A stretch of DNA of 64,000 bases from Pseudoalteromonas shioyasakiensis (GTDB taxonomy: Bacteria; Pseudomonadota; Gammaproteobacteria; Enterobacterales; Alteromonadaceae): contig NZ_CP077771.1 of the NCBI RefSeq assembly GCF_019134595.1, forward strand, positions 310,001-374,000. Direction: 5' to 3'. Made by a program: the position numbers and the translations under genes. The notes beneath the pieces were generated by a model. It did not search any database. It saw only the letters and a program-made list of their open reading frames with translations, and was not told the DNA's origin. Positions within the stretch are counted from its first letter, which is position 1. The number at the start of each line of letters is the position of its first letter. This document shows, in pieces, positions 9,227 to 18,578 of the stretch.

Positions 9227-10258
9227 ATGCCTGACATTCAAAATCGTCAATATATTCTTGAGACACGTCCAAAAGGCGTAGCGAATGATAAAAATGTTGT
9301 ATTAAAAACAAACTCAGTACCTGCGCCAAAAAATGGTGAGGTATTACTCAGGACCATTTATCTATCACTTGATCCCTACATGCGAGGGCGTATGAGTGAC
9401 GCTAAATCATACGCCGATCCTGTAAAAGTTGGTGATGTAATGGTAGGCGCAACTGTATGCCAAGTTGAGCAATCGAACCACCCTGATTATCAAAAGGGCG
9501 AATGGGTATTGGCATACACAGGCTGGCAAGAATACGCAATAAGTGACACTGAAGGCTTAATGAAGCTAGGTAAGAATCCCCAAAACCCTTCTTATGCACT
9601 CGGTATTATGGGTATGCCTGGTTTTACCGCATACATGGGGCTTTTAGATATTGGTGAGCCAAAACAGGGCGAAACCGTGGTGGTTGCTGCTGCCACAGGA
9701 CCTGTCGGTGCAACTGTAGGGCAAATAGCTAAATTAAAAGGCTGTAAGGTCGTTGGCGTAGCTGGTGGTAAAGAAAAATGCCAATACGCTAAGAAAGAGT
9801 TAGGCTTTGATGCTTGTATTAACCATAAAGCAGGTGACTTTACTGAACAGCTAAACTTAGCCTGCGAGAAAGGTATTGATGTTTATTATGAAAATGTGGG
9901 TGGCCATGTATTTGACGCCGTCTTACCCCTGTTGAATACAAAAGCACGGGTGCCACTGTGTGGGCTAGTATCGCAATATAATGCGACCGAATTACCCCCA
10001 GGGCCAGATCGCTTATCTATGCTTATGGGTCAAATCCTTACCAAACGCATTAAAGTACAAGGCTTTATAATTTTTGATGATTACGCCCACCGTTATGAAG
10101 AATTCGCAAAAGATATGCAAGCATGGTTAAGTGAGGGGAAAATCAAGTATAAAGAGCACCTTGAAGCTAATTTCGAAAATACCCTAAACGCCTTTAATGC
10201 TATGTTAAATGGTGAAAACTTCGGTAAAACTGTCGTGCAAGTTCAGCAACCAATTTAA
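9227..10258 (+). CDS. NADP-dependent medium-chain reductase, CurA/PTGR family
   Basis: A zinc-free medium-chain dehydrogenase/reductase that uses NADPH to reduce the double bond of alpha,beta-unsaturated carbonyls. Residues 40-60 carry the family start LSLDPYMRGRM; the nucleotide fold begins at about 155 with AAATGPVGATVGQIAKLKG and continues as VVGVAGGKEKC. The motif DVYYENVGG is typical of the CurA (curcumin reductase) and leukotriene B4 dehydrogenase group. The usual length is about 345 residues, as here. AAGGAG precedes the ATG. A GST gene follows by 48 bases, and together they suggest handling of reactive electrophiles. Confidence 0.88.
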   Translation: MPDIQNRQYILETRPKGVANDKNVVLKTNSVPAPKNGEVLLRTIYLSLDPYMRGRMSDAKSYADPVKVGDVMVGATVCQVEQSNHPDYQKGEWVLAYTGWQEYAISDTEGLMKLGKNPQNPSYALGIMGMPGFTAYMGLLDIGEPKQGETVVVAAATGPVGATVGQIAKLKGCKVVGVAGGKEKCQYAKKELGFDACINHKAGDFTEQLNLACEKGIDVYYENVGGHVFDAVLPLLNTKARVPLCGLVSQYNATELPPGPDRLSMLMGQILTKRIKVQGFIIFDDYAHRYEEFAKDMQAWLSEGKIKYKEHLEANFENTLNAFNAMLNGENFGKTVVQVQQPI

Positions 10259-10306
10259 ATTTTTTAGGCGCAGCAAACAATGTTGCGCCACTATTAAGGA
10301 TAACAA

Positions 10307-10924
10307 ATGATTAAATTACACCATTTAAATAAATCACGCTCTAAACGTATTATTTGGTTACTCGAAGAGCTAAACGTAGATTACGACATTATTGCCTACC
10401 AACGTAATAAAGAGACATTCTTAGCACCTGATGAGTTAAAACACATTCACCCGCTGGGCAAATCGCCCGTTATTGAAGATAATGGCAAAGTAATTACTGA
10501 GTCTGGCGCAATTACCGACTACTTAATTAGTAAGTACGGCAAAGGTAAGTTTATGCCGAGCCAGCAAAGCGACAACTATGTTGATTATCAGCAATGGCTT
10601 CATTTTGCCGAAAGCTCAGCAATGGTACCTTTTTTACTAAAATTATTTATTACAAAAGATGGCTGTAAAACCAACTTTATTGGTGATTATGCTGATCATG
10701 AAATTGGCAAGATACTGAGTTATGTTAATCAGCAATTAAAAGGTAAGCAGTACTTAGTGGATGAAACATTGACCGGTGCTGATTTTATGATGTCGTTTGT
10801 TGTAGAGAAAGCTGATGAGGCAGGCCTGCTAGCACATTTCCCTGAAATTAAACGTTATTTAGAGCAGCTGAAAACTCACGAAAGTTATCACACAGCAAAC
10901 GAGTTAGAAGCAAAATACGGTTAA
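10307..10924 (+). CDS. Glutathione S-transferase
   Basis: A 205-residue soluble GST. The thioredoxin-like N-terminal domain (residues 1-78) has the active-site region HLNKSRSKRIIWLLEELN, and the glutathione-binding motif is seen in GKSPVIEDNGKVITESGAI. The helical C-terminal domain covers residues 85-205 and includes the conserved LTGADFMMS box. AAGGATAA precedes the ATG. The gene follows the CurA-like reductase closely, so the pair may be one transcript that detoxifies electrophiles. Confidence 0.9.
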   Translation: MIKLHHLNKSRSKRIIWLLEELNVDYDIIAYQRNKETFLAPDELKHIHPLGKSPVIEDNGKVITESGAITDYLISKYGKGKFMPSQQSDNYVDYQQWLHFAESSAMVPFLLKLFITKDGCKTNFIGDYADHEIGKILSYVNQQLKGKQYLVDETLTGADFMMSFVVEKADEAGLLAHFPEIKRYLEQLKTHESYHTANELEAKYG

Positions 10925-10930
10925 CTCAAT

Positions 10931-10959
10931 AAACAAAGGTACTGCCTGTACCTTTGTTT
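10931..10959 (+). terminator. Hairpin after the GST gene
   Basis: A perfect 12-bp stem, AAACAAAGGTAC / GTACCTTTGTTT, with a five-base loop lies seven bases after the stop. There is no T run beyond the stem, so terminator function is likely but not certain. Confidence 0.55.
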
Positions 10960-11036
10960 ACCGCAGAGCGTTGAAGGTGGACTACAGCCATACATTTACT
11001 TAACCAATATTATCAATAAGTCAGCGCAGCTACCAT

Positions 11037-11945
11037 TTAAGCCGCACACACTCGATTGCGGCCTGACTTTTTAGCCTGATACATGGCTTCGTCAGCCCTT
11101 TCGATTGCCGCCTCGATATCATCACCGGCATTTATTAACGAAACACCAAATGAGCCTGTAACATTAATGTGTTTACCTTTGCCAATTTCAATTTTTAAAG
11201 CTTCAACGCCTGCTCTTAATCGCTCAGAAAGTGATTTGGCACCTTCAAGCTCTGTTTGTGGTAAGCAGACTAAAAACTCTTCACCACCGTAGCGATATAG
11301 TTGATCGTACTTCCTTAAGTGAGATTTAATGCATTTAACAAGGGCTATTAATACCTTATCCCCCGCAGCATGACCAAACTCATCGTTCACTTGCTTAAAG
11401 TGATCAAGGTCGATCATTATCAGTGCGCAGCTCAGCGATTTACGTTTGCAAAGCTCATGCTCTTTTTGCAGGTTTTCAACTAAATTTGTTCGGTTCGATG
11501 CACCTGTTAAAGGATCTCTTGTATGCAGCAATTCAGAGAATTCATCGATAAGGATTTCAAATAATTCATGCAAGCTATCTAAATCGGCATGAAACTGGTC
11601 CAATAAATTAGCCGGAATAACAGACTTAGACTCTTTTAACGATAATAGGACTTTGGCACCTTGGTGCATCTTTTGATGCGCACAAGCGATTTCAGAAAAG
11701 TAAGGGTGAAGATTTATGCTCTGCTCGGGTAGCTTATTAAACCATTGCCCAAAACGACAAAGGTTATGAGCATTATCTGCTAAGTCTTGTTCATCTGCAG
11801 GTATGTCTGCAATTAAGCACCTTAGTAAATTTCTATACCATGACTGGTGCCACTCAATGGCTTGCTCAATTTCTGCAATAACGTCTTCAAGCTGTTTATT
11901 CGACAGAGAATTAATGCCCTGCTCGGTATTTTGATGCATAGCCAA
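11037..11945 (-). CDS. Zinc-sensing diguanylate cyclase, CZB-GGDEF (DgcZ type)
   Basis: A 302-residue cytosolic c-di-GMP synthase. The N-terminal CZB domain (residues 20-105) has the zinc ligands H33, C63 (in CRFGQWF), H90 and H94. The spacings 30, 27 and 4 are the same as those of the ligands of E. coli DgcZ (H22, C52, H79, H83), where bound zinc switches the enzyme off. The GGDEF domain covers residues 140-302, with GGEEF at 220-224 and the RxxD inhibitory site RKYD at 211-214. Domain order and length match DgcZ, so zinc control is a strong inference. Another ATG two codons on is also possible. Confidence 0.92.
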   Translation of the reverse strand: MAMHQNTEQGINSLSNKQLEDVIAEIEQAIEWHQSWYRNLLRCLIADIPADEQDLADNAHNLCRFGQWFNKLPEQSINLHPYFSEIACAHQKMHQGAKVLLSLKESKSVIPANLLDQFHADLDSLHELFEILIDEFSELLHTRDPLTGASNRTNLVENLQKEHELCKRKSLSCALIMIDLDHFKQVNDEFGHAAGDKVLIALVKCIKSHLRKYDQLYRYGGEEFLVCLPQTELEGAKSLSERLRAGVEALKIEIGKGKHINVTGSFGVSLINAGDDIEAAIERADEAMYQAKKSGRNRVCAA

Positions 11946-12120
11946 TGAAAAGACTTCCGCTTTATTATTTTATTTCCCAAAACAGTACCTAAGGTCTGTG
12001 GCAAACACAACTTAAAGCGATGGAAAAAGGTAGCTAAACAGCCTAACAGCAAGCTTGAGCAAGGGTCGTTGTTTAAAAGTGCCTCTGACCTACTCTACTA
12101 GCAGTATTCAGGTTAGTTAA

Positions 12121-12160
12121 GTGTACAGTTTTGACACTTTTCAGTGTTAAAACTGTACAC
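12121..12160. repeat. Long near-perfect inverted repeat
   Basis: Arms of 18 bases (12121-12138 and 12143-12160; outer part GTGTACAGTTTT, inner part ACACT) flank a four-base loop. One position is mismatched as DNA and would be a G-U pair in RNA. It starts 12 bases after the helicase stop and lies about 175 bases before the DgcZ-like gene. No T run follows on either strand, so it may be an operator, a processing site or a weak terminator. Confidence 0.7.
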
Positions 12161-12171
12161 CTAAAGCCCTG

Positions 12172-14106
12172 CTACAACTGCTGTAGCAAGGCTTTAATGT
12201 CACTGTATCGCTGCTGTTCGCAAAAGCCAAAACCTGAGAGCTGCCTGACTTTATTGCGGGTAAATAAAGGCACGCTCATGCCCGCTAAAAACCGGCACTG
12301 AGTATCGATGCTGACATCATTAATCCCTTTAGCGGCTAAGTGCTGTTTAAGCTCAGCAACTTTGCTGGCAATCACATTTTGCTCAGGCATTTGATGCACT
12401 AATGAATAACTAAGCTTTACCTGCTGGCCTCTACACACTGAACAATGGCCACATTGCTGGGGTGCATGTTGGTCATCAAAATAGCGAGCTAAGTTATAAC
12501 TTAAGCAGCTATCTAGCTCAAAAAAGCGTACTAAAGTAGCGATACGTTTAATTTCGGCCTGCTCTTTTTCGATAAAATATAGGTGAAGTTGCTGTGCTAA
12601 ATCAGGGTGATTTATTACCGAGTTATTCACCTCATACACTTGCGTGATACGTTTGGTTTCAAGGGCTATATGACCTTTTTCAGCTAAATAATCGAGCGCT
12701 GCAACCACACGTTTTCTATCAACTTGAGTGGCTCGGGTTAACGCATCAAAATTAAGTGTGCCCCAAATTTTCTTAAACTCAGTGTGTTTGAATACCTGTT
12801 GTAAAAACGCTTGTCGATCTGCATCAAACTGGCTAAGTAGCTCGTTTTGCTCTGTTAAAAACTTATATTTAAAATCGGCGTAATAGGCATATAAAGGCGT
12901 AATAGCCCCTTGCATTTCTAACTGCACTAGTAAGGTTTTTAATGCTAAAGCACGAATATTACTTTCGCTCGATAAGCTGTACTCTTGCATTTCCCATTGG
13001 TTGTTCGTTTGCTCGTTACGAATGTTATTGATGACATAGTCAATCCCACTTTGCTCGGGAGTGTCGGCATAAACAAAGTTCTCAACGGTATTTAAGCCAT
13101 CAAGGTTTGCTAAGGTAAAACAGTTTGATGGCGCACCATCTCGCCCTGCGCGGCCAATCTCTTGGCTATAATTTTCAATTGATTTTGGCAAGTCATAGTG
13201 GATCACAAAACGAATATCAGACTTATCAACACCCATCCCAAAAGCAATAGTTGCCACGACGATATTTATTTTACCCGCCATAAAATCATCTTGAATTTGC
13301 CAGCGTTTATCATCCTCAAGGCCTGCATGATAGGCCACCGCATTAAAGCCCGCTCTTGCCAAGCCTTCGGCTACTTGCTCAGTGGTATGTTGTAAGGTGA
13401 CATAGACAATCCCAGCACCTTGTTGGCTGGCTATAATACTGGCTAATTGCTGAGGTTTTTCTTGGCTTGCAACACTGAGCACTGATAAGTCGAGGTTGCT
13501 TCGGTAAAAGCCAGTTTGCACCACACATTCTGGGGCAATAGCAAAACGCTCACACATATCGCGCTTTACTTTTTTAGTCGCTGTAGCAGTGAGAAGTAAT
13601 ACCAGTGGAATATTAAGCTCTTCACGATAGCGCGGCAGTTTCAGGTAATCAGGCCTAAAATTGTGACCCCATTCAGATATACAGTGCGCTTCATCAACCA
13701 CCAGCATCGAAATAGGCACCTGTTTAATAAATTCACGAAAGCGCTCATTCTTAAAGCGCTCAACTGAGACCATTAAAATTTTCACCTTCCCTGCTCGCAC
13801 ATCACTCATTACCGTATGACTTTGCTCACTGGTTTGGCTTGAATCAAGGCTTGCCGCGTAAATACCTTTGCTATTTAAAAAGCTGATCTGGTCTTTCATC
13901 AGTGCCAATAATGGCGATACCACTAAGGTCAAATTAGGTAGGTGCATTGCAGTTAATTGATAGCACAAAGATTTACCCGAGCCAGTTGGAAAAATTGCCA
14001 ACGACGATTGCTGATTTAATAACTGCTCAATGGTTTGTTGCTGACCTTGGCGAAACTCATTAAAGCCAAAGTATTGATTCAACGAAGTGTGTAGTGGTGT
14101 ATTCAT
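12172..14106 (-). CDS. RecQ-family ATP-dependent DNA helicase
   Basis: A 3'-5' DNA helicase of superfamily 2. Walker A is FPTGSGKS (residues 39-46), the DEAH box is at 138-141 (followed by CISEWGHNFRPDY, the RecQ aromatic-loop region), and motif VI is QEIGRAGRDG. The zinc-binding cysteines appear near 543-568 (CLSYN, then CGHCSVC). The C-terminal part has no clear HRDC domain, and the overall sequence differs from classical RecQ, so this is probably a RecQ paralogue; I do not give the symbol recQ. An inverted repeat stands just after the stop. It is divergent from ndh. Confidence 0.88.
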   Translation of the reverse strand: MNTPLHTSLNQYFGFNEFRQGQQQTIEQLLNQQSSLAIFPTGSGKSLCYQLTAMHLPNLTLVVSPLLALMKDQISFLNSKGIYAASLDSSQTSEQSHTVMSDVRAGKVKILMVSVERFKNERFREFIKQVPISMLVVDEAHCISEWGHNFRPDYLKLPRYREELNIPLVLLLTATATKKVKRDMCERFAIAPECVVQTGFYRSNLDLSVLSVASQEKPQQLASIIASQQGAGIVYVTLQHTTEQVAEGLARAGFNAVAYHAGLEDDKRWQIQDDFMAGKINIVVATIAFGMGVDKSDIRFVIHYDLPKSIENYSQEIGRAGRDGAPSNCFTLANLDGLNTVENFVYADTPEQSGIDYVINNIRNEQTNNQWEMQEYSLSSESNIRALALKTLLVQLEMQGAITPLYAYYADFKYKFLTEQNELLSQFDADRQAFLQQVFKHTEFKKIWGTLNFDALTRATQVDRKRVVAALDYLAEKGHIALETKRITQVYEVNNSVINHPDLAQQLHLYFIEKEQAEIKRIATLVRFFELDSCLSYNLARYFDDQHAPQQCGHCSVCRGQQVKLSYSLVHQMPEQNVIASKVAELKQHLAAKGINDVSIDTQCRFLAGMSVPLFTRNKVRQLSGFGFCEQQRYSDIKALLQQL

Positions 14107-14365
14107 CCTGATCCCTCACTGTCATTTCCCTTTTCAGGTAATGATAGGTCTCTTACTGCGAATTAGCCATGTTAACCCGTTTAACTCAATCTCCCAAGGC
14201 CGTTGATATAACTATGCGCACTATATTGTTCTTAACAGGTACTGACAAAATCATCAAAAAGGCGCACAATGGGCGCGTTGCCATGGGGTATTGATGGATG
14301 GACTTACAATACCTAAGCGCTTTTTCGCAAGAGTGTTTAGGTATTATACTTTTGAGGGCAACGTA

Positions 14366-15670
14366 ATGATTAACCAACCTCCTAAAATCGTGATAATCGG
14401 TGGTGGCGCTGGTGGCTTAGAACTAGCAACACAATTAGGACACAAACTCGGGAAAAAACACCAAGCAGAGATACTTTTAATCGATAAAAACCGCAGCCAT
14501 ATTTGGAAGCCGTTACTTCATGAAGTAGCGACGGGGTCGATTGATGCCGATTTAGACGGCGTTGTATACTCAGCTCATGCAGCAAAACATCATTATAATT
14601 TTCAACTCGGCAGTTTTTGCCACTTAGATCAAACCAACAAAACCATTACTTTAAGCGAGCTAAAAGACGAGCTTGGCCACCGTATTTTACCTGAGCGCCA
14701 AGTCAGTTATGACTACCTTGTGCTTGCCATTGGTAGTGTCAGTAACGACTTTAATACCCCAGGTGTTAATAAGCACTGTTTTTACCTTGATTCAAACCAA
14801 CAAGCTGAGCGCTTTCAGCATGCTCTACTCGATAACTTCACCCGCTTACATCAAGATGACGACCCACAACATTCTTTAACCATTGCCATAGTCGGGGGTG
14901 GTGCAACCGGGGTTGAGCTGTCGGCAGAGCTTTATCATGTGTCAGACATGCTAAAAATCTATGGCCTTAATAAAATGACCGCTAAACGCTTACACATTGA
15001 TTTAATTGAAGCAGGGCCGCGAATTTTACCTGCTTTACCCGAGCGCATTGCAAACTCGGCTAAACGAGAGCTAGTTAAGTTAGGAGTAACAGTACGCGAA
15101 GGCACACAAGTAAAAGAAGCCACAGAAAATAGCTTTATCACCAAAAACGATGAACATATCACAGCCGATATCATGGTTTGGGCTGCGGGTGTAAAAGCCC
15201 CTGATTTCATTAAAGATATTGGTGTCTTTGAGCTTACCCGCAATAACCAAATTAAGGTGAACCAATATCTGCAAAGTAGCGTAAACGACGATATCTTTGT
15301 GATTGGTGATTGCTGTGCATTTACTCAAGAAGATGGCACACAAGTGCCACCCAGAGCGCAATCGGCCCATCAAATGGCGCAATGTGTTGAAAAAAACCTA
15401 ATTGCCACACTCAAAGGCCAGCCACTCAGTGCCTTTACCTACAGTGATCATGGCTCTTTAGTTAACTTGTCACGCTACAGTACGGTAGGTAGTTTAATGG
15501 GCAACCTAACCAGCAATAGCTTTTTTATTGAGGGGAAAATAGCGCGATTTATGTATATTTCGCTCTATCGTATGCATCAACGTGCCATCCATGGCAGCGC
15601 AAAAACCTTTGCACTGTGGATCAGCGAAAAAGTACTACGCGTTGTTAGACCAAAAATGAAACTGCATTAA
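14366..15670 (+). CDS. ndh: NADH dehydrogenase type II
   Basis: A peripheral membrane flavoenzyme that passes electrons from NADH to quinone without pumping protons. Residues 6-30 (IVIIGGGAGGLELATQLG) bind FAD, and a second dinucleotide fold is seen in IAIVGGGATGVELSAELYH. Other hallmarks are WKPLLHEVATGS, MVWAAGVKAPDF, VIGDCCAF and the C-terminal HGSLVNLSRYSTVGSLMGNL. It matches E. coli Ndh along its whole length (434 residues here and in E. coli). The ATG at 14366 is chosen over one at 14291 because GAGGG precedes it and the length then fits. Confidence 0.95.
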   Translation: MINQPPKIVIIGGGAGGLELATQLGHKLGKKHQAEILLIDKNRSHIWKPLLHEVATGSIDADLDGVVYSAHAAKHHYNFQLGSFCHLDQTNKTITLSELKDELGHRILPERQVSYDYLVLAIGSVSNDFNTPGVNKHCFYLDSNQQAERFQHALLDNFTRLHQDDDPQHSLTIAIVGGGATGVELSAELYHVSDMLKIYGLNKMTAKRLHIDLIEAGPRILPALPERIANSAKRELVKLGVTVREGTQVKEATENSFITKNDEHITADIMVWAAGVKAPDFIKDIGVFELTRNNQIKVNQYLQSSVNDDIFVIGDCCAFTQEDGTQVPPRAQSAHQMAQCVEKNLIATLKGQPLSAFTYSDHGSLVNLSRYSTVGSLMGNLTSNSFFIEGKIARFMYISLYRMHQRAIHGSAKTFALWISEKVLRVVRPKMKLH

Positions 15671-15682
15671 GCTACAGCATAA

Positions 15683-15709
15683 AGCCGGCAAATTAGTTGT
15701 TTGTCGGCT
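15683..15709 (+). terminator. Weak hairpin after ndh
   Basis: A 10-bp stem (AGCCGGCAAA with TTTGTCGGCT, one G-U pair) and a seven-base loop stand 12 bases after the ndh stop. There is no clear T run, so this is a tentative terminator. Confidence 0.35.
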
Positions 15710-15790
15710 ATTTGTGCACTTCGTCCCCAAGTCATTGACATCAGACTATAAAGCCATACACTTCACGCAAGATAAATCCATGGATTGAAT

Positions 15791-17920
15791 ATGAAAAAAG
15801 GTATTTCGCTAACCGTTTTTGCAGGGATTTGTGCCTTTGGGACCTACCTGATATTAGAGAAACCCACTCCCATCGAAGCGATAAGCAATGAAGTCTCGAC
15901 ATCTTCTGCTACTGTCGCTGAACAAAATAACGCTACGAGTTTATTTGAACCATTAAGCCTGCCAAATAGCAAAGCATCAGAGCTGGCTAAGCTCAAGCTA
16001 GCCAAACACCAGTGTAAGCAACAAAGTTTAAAAGCCACTCAAGCTGCAGCTGATCACAGTCAAATAGAGGCAGCGATTAAACAAGCATTAAAAGACGGCG
16101 ACTCTCTTGAAGATATTTTAAGTTATTCAGAGCTTGTGAAAATATCTTACCGTTCATTTAATACCTTAGTTATTAACGCAATCAAAGAGAATGCAGAACA
16201 GCAATTTCAATATGCCTCATCTGTTAACATACTAAAAAGCTGGCAAGGGCTTGAGGTCATTGATTATTTTGATGCAGATAAAATCAATCAACTAACGGCA
16301 ATTAATGGACCCCTTAGCCAAAATACAGGTTCAATGATGTTTAATGTTCCATTACCTGAGCAAGTAAACAAAACAGCATTGTACAAACTATTAGATAACA
16401 ACGATGATTTTAATACCTATTTAAAAACACCATTTAAAATCGGTCCATCACGGCTCATTTCACCATCTATTTTGTTTCTTGCTAATGCTCATACGCTTAG
16501 TTTGACTGAGTTTGAAAACGCAATATCCAGCAAAGAGTTTACTGTTAACGACATTGCTGTGGCTTTAAAAAGCAACTTACCTAATGATTATTTAACAGCA
16601 CTGATCTCTCAAACAGCACAGCTAGGCGGCTCGCCTACAGCAATGAGTGATGACTTTATGGATGAACAACTGTATTTAAACCTTGCTGATGTGGCTGTGA
16701 GTGAATTTAACGTACCAATTTTAAAGTTGTTAAGTGAACGAGGTATTGAGCCCACTAATCAGCCAAATGTATTTACAGCGATGGATATAGCCATTGTAAA
16801 CCTAAAGGGCAGCTCAAATAGCGAAGTACAGCCACTAGAGAGCAAACACTTAGAAACACTAAGTTATCTAAAAAATAAAGGTTATCGAGCTCACGGCGAG
16901 CTTGTGCGCGACACACCGAACGATAGGCTACTGATGCTTAAATCTTCATTCTTACCGAGTAGCCTTTTATTTGTTGGCGACCAAGTTGCTAATGATGCTT
17001 TTTCTCAGTTCAAAGATTTAAAGCTAATCCCAAATAACCAAGCATTTAAACGTAAAGAAAAAGATAACTCTGTAATATCAAAAGCTCTCAGTGCCTATGA
17101 GAGACAAAAACAGCAAGCCAAAAAAATAACTCCTGAGTGTGAAACGATAGATCAGCGGATCAATTCACTAGAAGCGATAAAAACACGCTCTCAAGCACTC
17201 GAAGAATTAGAAACGCTCGAAGCGCAACAAGGTCTGCTAACTCCCGACACGCTTCAAGAAATCGACCCTGTACAAGTTCATAATTGGCAATTCTTGCATT
17301 CAAATGAGTATAAATATCAAACCTCAACGCAATATCAAGCCTTTAAAGAAGCAATTGTCGAAAAAGACTTTAGTACTGTTGCAACGATTACCCAAACAGC
17401 AAAACTCAGTACCCACCAGACAAATATGTTGCTTGCAGAAACAATAGAAAACGCTCAACAATTGACGTCTATTTGGCAAAACAGAGTCGCTCCAACTGCA
17501 CCTGAAAATCTTTTTGTATTTACTAAGTTACCATTAGCACAATGGCAAACATTAGCCGATAGTGGCTTTGATTTTTCATTAAAAGACATGCAAAACAACG
17601 ATATGTATTTTTATGCAAGCATGCATTCAAAAGAAGCAGTTAAGTTTTTAATGAGCCTTGCAGTTGCACATGATTTTTCTAAACCTGGGCTTGATATTCT
17701 CGACCAAGCACTGGAGCAAAGCTATAACACACAAACCCCTGCAGACTATATGCCAAGCGCATTAAAACTTGTTGACCAATATGAGCCTAACCACTTTCGT
17801 CGTGCCGAGCGTCTAAAAGTTTTTGTCCCTGATGTTTATGAAGAGCTTATTAAACTTGAGCCAAAACTTGCACCCAAAGATGGCACTGTAATGAATAACT
17901 ATCAGTACAGCGCTTATTAA
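15791..17920 (+). CDS. Large exported protein of unknown function, ankyrin-like stretches
   Basis: A 709-residue protein with a hydrophobic N-terminal signal or anchor (residues 4-22, SLTVFAGICAFGTYLI), so it acts in the periplasm or on the membrane. The rest is almost wholly helical and polar. Several stretches look like degenerate ankyrin-type repeats, for instance VPILKLLSERGIEPTNQPN, followed by FTAMDIAI, and ETLSYLKNKGYRAHGELV. The start is the ATG at 15791; a TTG two codons earlier has no better ribosome site. No catalytic motif was found. I cannot name a family; a scaffold or binding role would fit helical repeats. Confidence 0.65.
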   Translation: MKKGISLTVFAGICAFGTYLILEKPTPIEAISNEVSTSSATVAEQNNATSLFEPLSLPNSKASELAKLKLAKHQCKQQSLKATQAAADHSQIEAAIKQALKDGDSLEDILSYSELVKISYRSFNTLVINAIKENAEQQFQYASSVNILKSWQGLEVIDYFDADKINQLTAINGPLSQNTGSMMFNVPLPEQVNKTALYKLLDNNDDFNTYLKTPFKIGPSRLISPSILFLANAHTLSLTEFENAISSKEFTVNDIAVALKSNLPNDYLTALISQTAQLGGSPTAMSDDFMDEQLYLNLADVAVSEFNVPILKLLSERGIEPTNQPNVFTAMDIAIVNLKGSSNSEVQPLESKHLETLSYLKNKGYRAHGELVRDTPNDRLLMLKSSFLPSSLLFVGDQVANDAFSQFKDLKLIPNNQAFKRKEKDNSVISKALSAYERQKQQAKKITPECETIDQRINSLEAIKTRSQALEELETLEAQQGLLTPDTLQEIDPVQVHNWQFLHSNEYKYQTSTQYQAFKEAIVEKDFSTVATITQTAKLSTHQTNMLLAETIENAQQLTSIWQNRVAPTAPENLFVFTKLPLAQWQTLADSGFDFSLKDMQNNDMYFYASMHSKEAVKFLMSLAVAHDFSKPGLDILDQALEQSYNTQTPADYMPSALKLVDQYEPNHFRRAERLKVFVPDVYEELIKLEPKLAPKDGTVMNNYQYSAY

Positions 17921-17935
17921 GCTCCTTACCTATTT

Positions 17936-17967
17936 GAGCCGTAAATTAACCTACCTGTTTACGGCTC
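17936..17967 (+). other. Stem-loop between the large exported gene and mntP
   Basis: A perfect 10-bp stem, GAGCCGTAAA / TTTACGGCTC, with a 12-base loop, is followed by TATAAT at 17975-17980. It may end the upstream gene or form part of the mntP leader. It lacks the conserved core that I would expect of the manganese riboswitch yybP-ykoY. Confidence 0.4.
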
Positions 17968-18005
17968 AGCCGCGTATAATGCCCACTTTTTGTGGGGGGC
18001 AAAAA

Positions 18006-18578
18006 TTGAATATTATTACTCTAAGCGTTTTATCGCTTGCTATGTCGACTGATGCTTTTGCAGCTTCAATCACCAAAGGCAGTACGCTTAAAAATCCTCG
18101 CGTTCTGAGTGCAATCAAGCTTGGTTTATTGTTTGGCTGTATCGAAGCTATCGCACCGATTGTTGGCTGGCTAATTGGTAGTGCCGGTGCAGATTACGTT
18201 GAAGCGTTTGATCACTGGATTGCCTTTGTGTTGTTAGTGGGTTTAGGCATCCATATGTTGCTTGAGAGTCGTAAAAAAGATGACGACGATGAAGAAGAAG
18301 TTACACCTAACACTAAGCGCTCTTTCATTGCCACATTACTAACCGCTATTGGCACCAGTATCGATGCCATGACAGTCGGTATTAGCCTTGCATTCATGAA
18401 AGTGAACATTTACTTAGCAGCCGCTATGATAGGCCTAGCAACCACAATTATGGTTACCATCGGCGCGCTACTTGGAAACGTAATGAGTGGCTGGGTTGGC
18501 AAAAAAGCCGAAGCAATCGGCGGTGTTGCACTTATCTTTATCGGCTGTGGCATCCTGTACAGCCATACCATGGCTTAA
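18006..18578 (+). CDS. mntP: Manganese efflux pump MntP
   Basis: A six-helix inner-membrane exporter of Mn2+. The two halves each carry the family aspartate motif: MSTDAFAAS near residue 16 and GTSIDAMTVG near residue 118. The loop between helices 3 and 4 is strongly acidic (KKDDDDEEE). The frame is open further upstream, but the family normally starts at this point (NIITLSVLSLAMSTDAF), where a TTG at 18006 is preceded by GGGGGG five bases away. The length from there is 190 residues, as usual for MntP. The stop overlaps the stop of the convergent EAL gene by four bases. Confidence 0.9.
   Translation: MNIITLSVLSLAMSTDAFAASITKGSTLKNPRVLSAIKLGLLFGCIEAIAPIVGWLIGSAGADYVEAFDHWIAFVLLVGLGIHMLLESRKKDDDDEEEVTPNTKRSFIATLLTAIGTSIDAMTVGISLAFMKVNIYLAAAMIGLATTIMVTIGALLGNVMSGWVGKKAEAIGGVALIFIGCGILYSHTMA

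Noticed and set aside
12172..14106. Calling the helicase recQ
   Set aside because: No HRDC domain is clear and the C-terminal part is unlike classical RecQ, so a paralogue is more likely.
14291..14365. Upstream ATG of ndh as the true start
   Set aside because: The extra 25 residues do not fit the family; the ATG at 14366 has a ribosome site and gives the same length as E. coli Ndh.
17921..18006. Possible yybP-ykoY manganese riboswitch before mntP
   Set aside because: A stem-loop exists, but the conserved core of that riboswitch cannot be seen and only about 85 bases are available.
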